Shown: one piece after another, positions 22,080 to 32,579 of the stretch
Numbering within the stretch: the stretch's first letter is position 1
How the letters are laid out: each line of letters starts with the position of its first letter
Assembly (NCBI GenBank): GCA_013423325.1
Contig: BLJB01000469.1
Span: forward strand, 1-37,493
Length of the DNA stretch: 37,493 nt
Direction: 5' to 3'
Source of the DNA: Usnea hakonensis
Lineage: Eukaryota > Ascomycota > Lecanoromycetes > Lecanorales > Parmeliaceae
Notes under the pieces: generated by a model
What the model saw: only the letters and a program-made list of their open reading frames with translations
What the model was told of the DNA's origin: nothing
Database searches by the model: none
Made by a program: the position numbers and the translations under genes

Positions 22080-22149
22080 CTTTTTTTTTTTTTTTTAGTG
22101 AGTGTGTTTTTTGTTTTTTTTTTTTTTTTTTTTTTTTTGTTTNNNNNNN
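22080..22149. repeat. Poly-T tracts ending in an N gap
   Basis: Homopolymer T runs of roughly 17 and 25 bases are separated by a few G residues, then seven N at 22143-22149, then an AAT repeat. The N run marks uncertain sequence next to a homopolymer. Confidence 0.95.
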
Positions 22150-22426
22150 AATAATAATAATGGATGGAAGGTGCGTTCGGAGAATGGGAGCTAAAGGGAC
22201 TAGGTTGATAGATCTCAAATCTTGGTGGAATACGTTGTAATAAAACAGTAATATTCCCAAGGATACAAAACGATAATATAAAGTATGGATCTGGTGACCG
22301 GGGAGGGAGAGAAAGGGCAAGGGAAAGAGAGTAGTCGAAATTAAAATCAAATGCAGTCTAAGCAGGAATAACTAAGTATGCTAAGTTCCAGCTGGGCGGT
22401 CAGGATAGAAGTGGCTGAGGGGACGA

Positions 22427-22555
22427 AAAGAAGAAGAAGAAGAAGAAGAAGAAGAAGAAGAAGAAGAAGAAGAAGAAGAAGAAGAGGAAGAGGAAGAAGA
22501 GGAGCAGGAGCAGGAGCAGGAGCAGGAGAAGAAGAAGGATGATGATGATAATAGT
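22427..22555. repeat. GAA/AAG trinucleotide tract with GAGCAG and GAT units
   Basis: A long AAG repeat (about 22427-22490) grades into GAGGAAGAG, then GGAGCAGGAGCAG, then GATGATGATGA. Such purine-pyrimidine asymmetric tracts are common length-variable microsatellites. It lies about 0.9 kb upstream of the flbD ATG. Confidence 0.95.
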
Positions 22556-23716
22556 GATAGTACGTGCCTTTCCCATCAGGATGCACATGTTAGTATTGCA
22601 CCTACACTTTGGAAGGCGTGATTGAGATTGATTCATTCTCCTTTTCCTGCTTCCTCTTCCTTCATCACATGCAGGCTTCTAAAGGCTTTGAACTCTTCAA
22701 GACCAATGCTCGATTAAAATGACGCCGTTTCTAGTCGAGCGTATAATTGGTGTTAAGCCGGCAAGCCTATGGCGAAAGGGTGGTGCGTAATGGTAATGGG
22801 GAGAAAGCAAAAGTGGGATGGCAGCTTTTGCCAAGCGACTCAAAAGCCAAAGGTACCGTAGATGCTACGCCCGAAATAGAGCCCATCTGAGGATCAATCC
22901 TCAGCCAGCCAGCCGCAAAAGGCGCAAGACATGAAAAAGTAAGAATTAATTATTATTTTAAAGTAAGGGAAGGGAAATTATACCTTAGCTTCATTATTCA
23001 TCACATCATTTTTTTGTTATCATCTTCTTTTTCATCTCCATCCTTGTCGTTGCATATCAGATGTATTGATATCATTACTGAATACCCAAAACTGAATACT
23101 GATGCTACGTACCATCTTTTCATCATCCCTTCATCTCATCATCATCATCATCATCCCATATGTCATGCACGGGCGTTTGGGACTTGGCGCTGCATCGCAG
23201 ATTTCCGGGAGGGGGGGCCCATCTCGACGGTCTAGACTTTCTGACACGACGCCATTACTAGCGGTAGACTAAAAGTGCTTCCAAAAGTGCTGCAGGGTGG
23301 TAGGTAAATAGAGACTAAGGTAGATAGCTTAGGTACGAGGGTACTGCAGGAAATCTTGAGGGGAAATAAAACTCGCCTACTAAAACAAACTTGCCGCTGT
23401 ACCCTGTCGTCATATCATCCACGAATTAGACGATCCAAATAACGGCTCCAGGGGTTCAGGTAAATGACAATAACACCTAATCAATGAGTATTCCATTTTC
23501 CTTTTTGTCTTAGGGCAAGATGACTCCAAGGTAAAGTAAGGTAAAGTACTTTGCTCACTCGTACGTAGTGTTCAGTAGTACGTACTCTAGACCGTACAAT
23601 ATTCTGCCCTCCGCACATCCGCGCCTACCCTCTTTCCCCACTCGTGCCACTTAATATTGACAGATTGACACTGCTCGCTACTGACAGACGATAGTGAAAA
23701 ATGCCCTGTAGGTAGC

Positions 23717-24594
23717 ATGGACCTATACTCCTACTCCTACTCTACACGAACAATTCCACTTTCTCCAATCCCATCATCCTCCAGAGTGAAATCCGTCGCC
23801 CCTCCCCCTTTCTCTCTCTTGCGTCTCGGGACACGTAACGTGCCTGCGGGACCTTGCGGCCGCATTTATGCACCAGATATCGACCGAGCACGAGCGAGGA
23901 GCGATAGGTCCTTAGGCCGACTCACCGTGCGTCAGTATATATGCAGTATGACGACAGTCCACGTACCCCCGAACCAACGTTGCGACTCGGTAGACGCTAG
24001 GATCTCATCTGGCAGGAATTCGTGGGTATCGGGACCGAAAAACGTTGTGCAGATCATCCTTGTTTTCGACCTAATCGAGCAAATCCTCCGGGAGTCGACC
24101 CTTTGCCCACCCACAACTCCAGCTCCAAAAGGTAATCGTGGCGTATTCGGACATCCAACGGTTACACCTATTCGTCGAATTTGACTTCGGCCTTTTTCTT
24201 TTCTGTTTCCATACAGAACGCCTGAGGCTCATGTACCGTATTATGTTACACGCTGTAATAATTGAGCCACCGTTAAATGTCAAGAAGGTCCATGGAGCAA
24301 TTCGGGTCGTCTGCAAAGTGGAATTCGGGGTTTGTAGATCGGGCGCATGTGCAAGGATTCCTGAAACACAGCTTGCGTGCCTCGGAGCTAAAGCATCTTG
24401 CGTTTGATTTTGACGATCCGGAGCCTCGCTGGGTTGCCAAAGGGTGGACAAGTATGAACACGATACTTATCTGCCTTTTGCGGTCCAGTGACTATGTGCT
24501 CCTGGGTCAGTCGGGTAAGACGTCATGCGTATTACGCATGACAGTCGGGATGCCGCTTGACCGTTGCGCGCGAAGAGGGATGGAATTGGAATGA
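23717..24594 (+). CDS. Doubtful small gene, possibly two exons
   Basis: An ATG frame from 23717 can be joined across a canonical-looking intron (GTAATC at 24132, with a pyrimidine-rich ACAG acceptor ending 24216) to 24217-24407, giving 201 residues with no frame break. A different frame at 24277-24594 (105 residues) contains a more protein-like stretch, VQGFLKHSLRASELKHL followed by AFDFDDPEPRWV, so the 3' structure is ambiguous. No domain is recognised. An intron-like sequence with a good polypyrimidine tract is the main support. It could equally be non-coding. Confidence 0.2.
24522..24542. other. Perfect 9-bp inverted repeat with 3-base loop
   Basis: GTCATGCGT and ACGCATGAC are separated by ATT and form a perfect hairpin. 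It could be a dimeric binding site or chance; no role can be assigned. Confidence 0.6.
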
Positions 24595-25170
24595 TTGGGT
24601 GAGATGAAGAGGTAGGCTAGAGGGATAGGATGATGGCTTTTCGCAGTCTAGACCGTCGAGACCCGGCTCGCTTCATTTGTCTGCTTGCGGCTTCGTCCCC
24701 TGCAGTATCGCCGGCGGCGTTCCCTGCCGCCAATTGCTAAGTGGGTGTGCAGCCAGAATAAGGAACAATGCAATAATGGGGAGCGGAAACTGCATAAGGT
24801 TGGGACCGGTTTCTAAACTACAAGACCGCTAACAGGCAGTATGGTCTGAGGGTTTTCGACATGGGTCATCCAGTCCAAAAATAATATTTTTGTTTCGATT
24901 AATGCGAGAAGAGATGATACCGAGAGACCGATCGATCAACCAGCGACACCTTCAAATTAATACAACCTTTTCTCAAATGTCAACGGTCGCCAAGCATGAC
25001 CCCCATCTTTTGGCACCTATAGCTTTGATGGCTCCATCAGGCTTCCAGACTAGACTCAATGTGCCCTTTTTTAGCGACTGCCGGAATGTGGCATTCATGA
25101 TCTACAACAAGCTGGTCTGTTGGAGGAGGAGGACAAAGGGGAAGGGGAAGGAGAAGAAGAAGAAGAAGAA

Positions 25171-25202
<32 letters not shown>

Positions 25203-26670
25203 AGAAGAGGAAGAGGAAGAGGAAGAGGAGGGTGGGAGAAAAGGAGTGAATCCTCGGCATGGCGGCGAAATGGTAAAAGTATTGTTATTTATTGAGTATT
25301 ATACTCATACTCATAGTACGTACCTTGATTTGATTATAATTATATTGTTGGTAGGTAAGGTAGGTAAGGTAATAAATGATAATGTTCATCGGCATCTTAA
25401 AAGTGCGTAGATAGACGAGATCTGGCAGCTACAACTGCCATCTGCAAGGCGGCAGCAGAGCTTTGGGCAGAACGAATTAAGCTCTCTGGGTACGGATCCG
25501 GGGGCTCCTTTAGCTCCCTAATGCCTGTCGGTGACGCCTACTTCAAACTTGCCTAAAGTAAAGCAGCCGGGGTTTATAATAATAATAATAATAATGGAAT
25601 ATAAAGTATTTGGAATTTGGAATTTGGTCTGCAACTGCAACTGCAAGCAATAATAATATGAACAAGACTGCAATTTTGGATGGAGTCATGTAAGTATAAT
25701 GTAAGGTACTTCATCCTTGAATGCCAAGGTATATATTAAATTAAATTAAGTAAAAATAACGACATGTGAATAGAATACATACCTCATAACAATTCACTCT
25801 TGTAATACTTCTTTGTTAGTGTTATTGTTATTATTTTTATTTTTACCATCATCATCATCATTATTGGTCCAATCACTTAATTATTCATATCATGACAATG
25901 ACGATCACGACCACGATAAACCATGATAATGATAATGATGACGATGATGATGATTGATACCCGATTTGTCCAAGTGAATGGGGTCACCAGTGTCTAGGTA
26001 CTCTACATGTATTCAGCTTACTAAGAACAAGCCAATCCCCTTCGACGTATATAGACCATTTGATGCCTACCTTACCTACCTATGGCTGCCACACGTGCAT
26101 GACTGGCCTACACCGAACCCACCTTGGCTTTCATATCTTCTCGAATTTGGGAGAATACAGTATACACATTGCACGTCTTATGCTTCACGCGTCGCGGCAG
26201 TGGGATCGGCATCTCCTAAACGTAGGCCCCAGAACACTTGTCTGCTTCATCAATTGGTCTGCCCAGAAGAGCTGCATTTCAATGTCGCATGCACCCCCAT
26301 ACTTGGAAGCTTGAATCAGGCAAAGATGGTGGTGCGGCGTCGGGGACAACAAAGGAAGAAAGTCTCCCAAGGCAAACGCGCCTTCTCCTTCAGAGTTCGA
26401 TTGACAACCGGGCGTAGAACCCACTGCAAATCTGCCTCCCATCCCTCTTCTATTTTGAATCTTTCCAAAGCCCGGTTCCATCGCCCAGACCCCTAAGCCA
26501 AAGAGGTCCTCGAAAAAATAATGATATGTCCAGAAAGTCCCCAGCGCTATGCAATATGCCATCATGTCCTATCCGACATTACCAAGTTCCATCTCTCGCT
26601 CCGTCGCTATCCCATTCGTACCTCGTAATCGTAGAATCGTACATGTTCGAATTACAGAAACCCAGCACCA
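24595..26670. other. Microsatellite-rich spacer downstream of the OGT-like gene
   Basis: No supported gene. It holds a GAA/GAG tract at about 25144-25230, GGTAGGTAAGGTAGGTAAGG at 25351-25370, TAA repeats at 25576-25596, and mixed ATT/ATC/GAT repeats at about 25820-25957. CCTACCTTACCTACC lies at about 26066-26080. A 172-codon ATG frame at 25978-26496 and a 126-codon opposite frame are discussed under rejected items. The right end holds the 3' untranslated region of the minus-strand OGT-like gene. Confidence 0.5.
25144..25230. repeat. GAA/GAGGAA trinucleotide tract
   Basis: A purine-only repeat similar in composition to the one at 22427-22555. It makes the short Lys- or Glu-only frames seen here, which are not genes. 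Confidence 0.95.
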
Positions 26671-29600
26671 TTATAACCATATATCCCCGCCTTCTCCAGC
26701 GACCCACCTGCGCCACGCTTCTGAGTACGCAGATTCCAAATCTCGGACCCAGCGTCGGGTATCGAAAAGCGGGCTCGTCCGACGACTCTCGTAGAGTAGC
26801 TTTCTAAGCTCCATCAATCTACCTCTACCCATCCCCTTTATGCTTTCCTCCATCGGGTACATGAGGTCACTACCAAGCTCCACACCCTGCTCCTCGTACG
26901 CCTCTTCACTATCGGCAATCAAATCTCCTGCCGCTCTGTCGCCTTCAGCGTCCTTCGGTAAGGCCCCCCTCAATATTGAAGCAGCCATCCTCGAGCACAT
27001 TTTATACTCATACCTCGGCAGTGTCAACAATGGCGTACCTGACCAGAGTACATCCGCAGCGGTGGTGTGAGCATTGCATTCCGGCGTGTCGAGGAAGAGA
27101 TCGCAGATACGGGCTCGCGAGATATGCTGATGCTTTGGTGCAACGTCCGTGAAAATGATTCGAGACGCGACCTCGGCGCCAACCCAGCGCAGCGCTGTTT
27201 CTCTGAGGTTCTCTTCACCGAGGTCGGGAAATCTCAGTAGCCATAACACGGCCTTTGGAGTCCGAGAGAGTATTCGTAGCCACGTTCTAAAAGTAGTGGG
27301 GTCGATCTAGGAGTCATAGGGAGTCAGTAACGTGTAAAGTCGGTGAGAGACGCAGGAGCCACCGACCTTGTAAAGCTGATTGAAGTTGCCGAAAATGACC
27401 GCATCGTCCGGCAGAGTCGGGAACAGATCCTTCCGCATGTTCCATCGCCGTCGCTGTTCTTCTGGCCAGCTAAGCTGCGGTTCTTGGGCATCTGGAGCAC
27501 TTTGTCTATGGTCACAACAGAAGAAGGTGTCCCTGGTGAAAATTATATTCTCACCATAAACCCACTCATCGTGATCATCCTCGTTGTTGCCATCCTGAGT
27601 CTGATCAGCCAGATCTACGTTTCCCCGCCAGGGTCGGAGCGTCTGAGGAGGGACTGCAATCTTATCAGCAAGCAGATAATCGCACCATTCTGCGCCTAGC
27701 GTGCCTGCAAAACCCATGAACGACATCTGTATAGGAGCCGGACGCGCTGCAAAAACCTCGTTCCTTGCGCCTCGAGTATACCCGTTGAGGTTTATGAGGA
27801 TGTGAATGCCATCCGCAACGATCTGGTTGACTACGCGGTCAACCGACCAAGAAGATGTATCATAGAAAACCGGGGCTTCCCGTTGAATCTGTTGACGATG
27901 CACGGAGCCGTCACTGGCAGTTGTTGCATAGCAAAAGGCCTTGACGTGAGTCTTGTTGTGGAAGCCGAAGACTGATTGCATGAGATGAGCCAAAGGATGA
28001 TTGTTAAAGTCAGAGGATATATACCCAACATTGAGATTGGGGTTAGGTGGTGCTGGCGGATCATACACGTGAGCAGAGAGCCAAGGAGCTCGTAGGGTGG
28101 AGCAAGAGACCCGTAGACCGTTGCGTTGAGAGATTTTGCGAATCTGTTTTGCAGATAAAGGGCAGGTAAAGGTGTGAAAAGGAAGCACAGTTGGAGCGCT
28201 TGGAATAGCCAAAGCTGCGGGCAACTGTGGACGCGTTCGGCGGCTGGAAGGAATAGATCGTCTTTCGATATACTGAGACCGATAGATCTGCCGGACAAGC
28301 TCCCTCGTGGCCCGTTCGATGAGTCGTACGACTTTAGCGCCTTCCCATTGACTCCCAGCCCACCTCTCGAGGGTACTTCTGAGATCTCTGCGGCGATGAC
28401 CTTCGCCTTCTAGGCTCAGTCGTTGGAGAACTTTGTCTATACCAATGCTAAGAAGAACACCTTTACCCCAGCCTTCGCCATCGTGCAACTGCTTCTCAAC
28501 TATTGCAACGACACGTTCAATCCATCCAGAACTTGGAACAGATGCATTTTTGGAATCGAGCAAGTCACCACACTCGTCGACGTGCCAACGATCCCGGTTG
28601 TTCGTGGAGTGGTTGATCCCACCACGACCACGCCAATTGCAGACCGAGTTCAGCGCATTCGCAAGACCGCAAACAGCCTCCGCAAAATCGGGGTTCGAGG
28701 AGACGGCTCTCCTATAGTACTTGATTGCATCGCTGACTTTTCCTTGGTCTTTCACGGCATTCGCTAGATTAGCAAGGGCTATATCAAAATTGCCATCGCA
28801 CTCAACGGCCTTCTCATACATCTTGATAGCAGCATTCAGTTGCCCAATGTCTTTGAAGAGACTGCCGAGGTTGGTGTATAGATGCGCATGGTGTGAATCG
28901 AGCTTCAGACCATAATCATAGTATGCGAGTGCTAGAGCAATCCCACTACCGGGCGTGACTCCAGGAACAGATGAGGCTTGCGAGTTGGTCGGGTTTAGAT
29001 TCGGCTTAGATCGAGCTGACTGTTGAACACCTGCCAGAAGGATACCTACATTGTTAGCAGTTGACGGGCTAGGTTGAAGAGACAGCGAGAGATAGTAAAG
29101 TGCCAGTATCTCTTGCACTCCAGAAGTTGCTCTTGGGGCGGAGGCTGCAGCTCCGCTCGAAGACATTCCATCCTGGTAGATTTTGGCAAGAGAGAGGAGA
29201 GAGTTACTGATTATTGACACCGCTGCCTTGTACCCAAAGCCGTCAGGGACGGCCTCAAGACCAGGGAGTCGGCCTTGTTTCGGGAAAACAAGTCGTGAGG
29301 TTTCCAGGGCAACTTCTGGTGGAAGCAAAATGGGCTCATCCACACCAAAGCTTCCATAACGTCTCCCATTACCTAAATGCAATTGCTCTGAATAAACGAC
29401 TAGAATCTGTTTGATTAAACCTCGAATGCCAAGTTGACGTCCGCCGGCGCCAATCAGGATAGCATCCTCAAACGCCTTGGCAGCTGCTGCGTTGTCCCCG
29501 AGTTGATAAAGCATATTGCCTTTGCCATGGACAAGAGCGAGCATTCGACCATTGTCGGAAGGTGATATGGCATAACCGCTAGATCCAAACCCATTAACAG

Positions 29601-31752
29601 ATTCGAGATCCGAGCTGTCCTGAAAGGACTTCTCGGCAGACGAGCCACTTCCGGTCACGATTTCCCGCTGGTATTGTGTCAGATCTATTTCATATTTGAT
29701 GCGAAGAGCGTGTTCCACGTATTGAATGACCTTCACCGCTTCGTTCCCGCGATGACATTCATGCAGAAGACCAATAAGATGCTCAATGGCTTCAAAATAG
29801 CTGGGTCGAAGCTTCACGGACCGAAGCCAATACTGCTCAGCATCGTCCCTCCTGTTGAGCGCGAGCAAGGTTGCTGCCAAGTTCGACATGGCCTCTACAT
29901 TGTTGGGATCGCGTTGTAAGACTTTCAAGTACCACTTCATAGCTTTGTTATAGTCACCTAGTCCATACGAGAGACAACCTGTCAGAAGCATACCATCGAT
30001 CCACTCCAATGCGCTCTCTTGACAAAGCCTGTTAAGCATCTCCATAGCATATACAGCTGCAGCGGACGGGGAAGTCGCATGGATGTCTGGGGAAAGGTGA
30101 GATGGTACATAACTGGACTGCGATCCAAGGGAAGAAGACCGAGGACCTCCGTCACGCAGATGCCAACGTTGTCGAGTTTGGCTACTAGGCTGGGAAGGGC
30201 AGTTTACCGATGACGGCTGTGATGCTGATATCAGACTAAGTGGCGAACGATTTCCTGTCCGAATGGAGCTGAATGGCTGATTGAGAGCGTTGTTGACATC
30301 CTTCAATGAGACCTGCGTTGCAATATTTGGATCACCGGTTCGATAATTGCGGCCGTAGCTATTGGACCAAGATGGGTAAGGCCGCCGTGGGGGGTGAGGA
30401 TAGCAGCTAGACTGATGCTGTAATCCAGCACTATGCTGCTCATTGAGAGCATTACGCCGCGTCTGTTCAATGGCGGCGAGAAGGCCGCCGTAAATTCGAT
30501 GGGCCCACATGAGGACTTTCTCTCTGAAATGGGTGTCGCTGTCCGATACCGCCGGATTGTGATGCGAAGGTAGAGATGGCGTACCAGACTCCGAATCTGT
30601 TGGACCTGGATAATTATATATTCTGTTAAGCGTTCGAGCACTTTGATCTTTCCAGACAGATGGTTTATGCCGGTACGCGAGGGAGTTACCGTATTGCTGC
30701 TGCGCTTTAGCCGTAACATGAGTGCTGAATACGGAGCTTGCATTGTTCGTGCTATCGTGGACTTGATGTGGCGAGGCGAGTATTTCGTTTGTACGCTCGT
30801 CGGGGGCAGAGGCAGATAAGACCGAGTGATCGGCGACCTGATCATATTGCGGATCGCTATGGGCTTGAAGCCATTGGCCTTGGTGATTGATAAGCGGTGG
30901 CTGCGGAGTAGACGCATCAACAGTGAGTTCGGAATGCTGACACTGAACCCTCGGGTGACGGACAAGGGAAGGGTGGTAAGGATCAAAGGCCCCGTCTAGC
31001 CCGTACTGCCCGTAAGGTCCAAGACTCTGTAAGAAGGTAGGACCTAAGCATGGTGGCCACATGGGCTGTAAGACCGTTGGGATATGTTGGCTCTCTGCCA
31101 GACTGTGATGGAAATGGTGCGAGTACGACTGGTTCAGGACAGAGTCTAAGCCTGCGGACGAGACGTTGTTGGATCTCCATCTTGTATCCGCATTTTTCTC
31201 ATCACTAGATCTTGCGCCATGCACGGTAGTATTTGAGGGAACATTGCTCTTCGATTGATTGGTACGTTGTTGTTCTCCAGGCCCCAAATTGAAAGAGTGG
31301 CCAGTTTGGGGCGATGGAGGTTCACGATACCCCTCTGTCTGACGATGAGGATACGTTGTCTGGCTCGAAACATTCGATGTAGGCAATAAGAGCTGTTTCG
31401 TCACATGTAGTCTCTTCGTCCATTCGACAGAGCTTCCATCATATCCTGCCGCCAGGGTTCCATTTGGGGTCTTACGTCGAAGCATGTGCTCTGAGGCTTC
31501 AGAGGTAGGCGTATACAGTGTCCGAGGTGGCAGTTGCTGCGGCATTGACAAAGGACTTCGTAGCGAACGTGGATATTGATGGGGCTTCTCCCACCTTTGT
31601 CGAAAGGTAGCATGCTGCATCTGACTAGGTTGATTGAGCTGCGCAGAGCTTTCATAGTGGGCCGACTGCATATCTTTGGATTCATTGTGGCGAGGCGAGT
31701 ATAAAGACGGTTGGAAATGGTGTTGTTGATGACGGGCAACTTCTGAGAACAT
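26671..31752 (-). CDS. O-GlcNAc transferase-like protein with TPRs, two exons
   Basis: Exons in transcription order are 31752-27367 and 27306-26671 (4386 and 636 bp) with a 60-nt intron carrying CTGAC before its TAG acceptor, giving 1673 residues. Residues 1 to about 570 are Gln/Ser/His/Pro-rich and look disordered. TPR-like repeats run from about 585 to 1085 (for example LGDYNKAMKWYLKVLQRDP and IGQLNAAIKMYEKAVECDG). The C-terminal third is a GT41 catalytic region: VGYISSDFNNHPLAHLMQS with His1252, then DGIHILINLNGYTRGARNE, then NFNQLYKIDPTTF with Lys1462 as the last residue of exon 1, then NAHTTAADVLWSGTP with His1542. These match the human OGT motifs, so an active nucleocytoplasmic O-GlcNAc transferase or a relative such as SPINDLY is likely. 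The donor sugar is inferred. The start is the first ATG of the frame. Confidence 0.92.
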
Positions 31753-32189
31753 GGCGCCTACCTCTCGCTTTTTCGGTTCTTGGGCCCGAACGTTATAAGG
31801 GCAAGCCAAGAACGCAACATCCACTGGATGATGCCAGTGGTGCTTTCAATGCAATTTGGTCTTTACATCAAGAGTCATCGATTGCAGCATGGATTCGTCC
31901 CGATGCCTTTGCGATTCCTTGTCCAGCATTTCCAGCATATCATTCTCCTGACCGGCCGGGGATTGGCTGAGACTCTATCCTTGATAGGTGGAATTGCACG
32001 CGGTAAGCAGATGACGGTCGACTCCGCAAGAGATCGGCCGAGATGGAAGAGCGCTGGAGCCGGTCGAGCGTGTATGTGCGCTGTGATAGCCAGTTGGAGT
32101 TGCGACTTTCTTTTATGAAGATGAAGATGAGGAAAGGGCTGTAGATCGAATTGGATAAGAGGTCAAGAATGAAGAGTCAAAATTCGAGA

Positions 32190-32265
32190 TCTCTCTCTCT
32201 CTCTCTTTTTTTTCTTTTCTTTCTGTCTTTCTTTCTTTCCTTCTTTTTCTCTTGCTTTCTCTCTT
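32190..32265. repeat. CT dinucleotide and pyrimidine tract
   Basis: CT repeats are followed by T/C-only sequence, about 440-510 bp upstream of the OGT-like ATG. Pyrimidine tracts are common in fungal promoters and leaders. Confidence 0.85.
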
Positions 32266-32369
32266 GTTGGCTTCGCTGACAGAGACTTGGGGTTTTGCAA
32301 GAGGCTGAGGTGCTTGTGCACTACCCTAGCTGCTTTTCCATGGCTTAATAACCTAAGGACTAAGGACTA

Positions 32370-32579
32370 CCTTACGGGCGATCCCTAGAATGCGCACACC
32401 GTGCCACCACTGTAACAACACCGAAACGGTGTTGGGACTGTTAATTTTTCTTGACACCGTCAAATTTTTGCACTGTGATTGTTTGGTCAGAATTTGTTAC
32501 GGTTACCATGACATCAATTGGTGTTACTACTGTAAATACTCCGTACACCGTGTGCGCAGTTGCAGTCTCGCCCGTAAGG
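32370..32579. mobile_element. Candidate 210-bp MITE with TA target-site duplication
   Basis: The left end CCTTACGGGCGA and the right end TCGCCCGTAAGG are perfect 12-bp inverted repeats. A 9-bp stretch that does not match follows on each side, then a second perfect 9-bp match (TGCGCACAC at 32391-32399 and GTGTGCGCA at 32550-32558), placed symmetrically 21 bp from each end. The element is flanked by TA on both sides (32368-32369 and 32580-32581), the target duplication typical of Tc1/mariner-type elements. An internal hairpin, CAACACCG-AAA-CGGTGTTG, lies at 32416-32434. No transposase is encoded. A non-autonomous element is the simplest reading, but only one copy is visible here. Confidence 0.6.

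Larger units (their letters stand above)
21520..23716. other. Long spacer upstream of flbD, simple repeats and an N gap
   Basis: No supported gene. This region should contain the flbD promoter and long leader. It holds poly-T runs at 22080-22142, seven undetermined bases at 22143-22149, a GAA-type tract at 22427-22555 and an ATC repeat at about 23136-23156. GGTAGGTAAATAG-like and AAGGTAAAGTAAGGTAAAG units lie near 23300-23340 and 23529-23548. The short frames here are low-complexity translations of these tracts. Confidence 0.5.

Noticed and set aside
24890..25410. Frames made mostly of Lys or Glu
   Set aside because: They are translations of the GAA/GAG microsatellite, not genes.
25978..26496. 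Plus-strand ATG frame of 172 codons between simple repeats and the OGT-like 3' end
   Set aside because: No domain or motif, unremarkable composition, overlaps an equally long opposite-strand frame (26185-26565) that would lie in the OGT-like 3' untranslated region; either or both are probably chance.
27343..31180. Many 60-230-codon frames antisense or out of frame to the OGT-like gene
   Set aside because: They are shadows of a 1673-codon real gene with clear homology.
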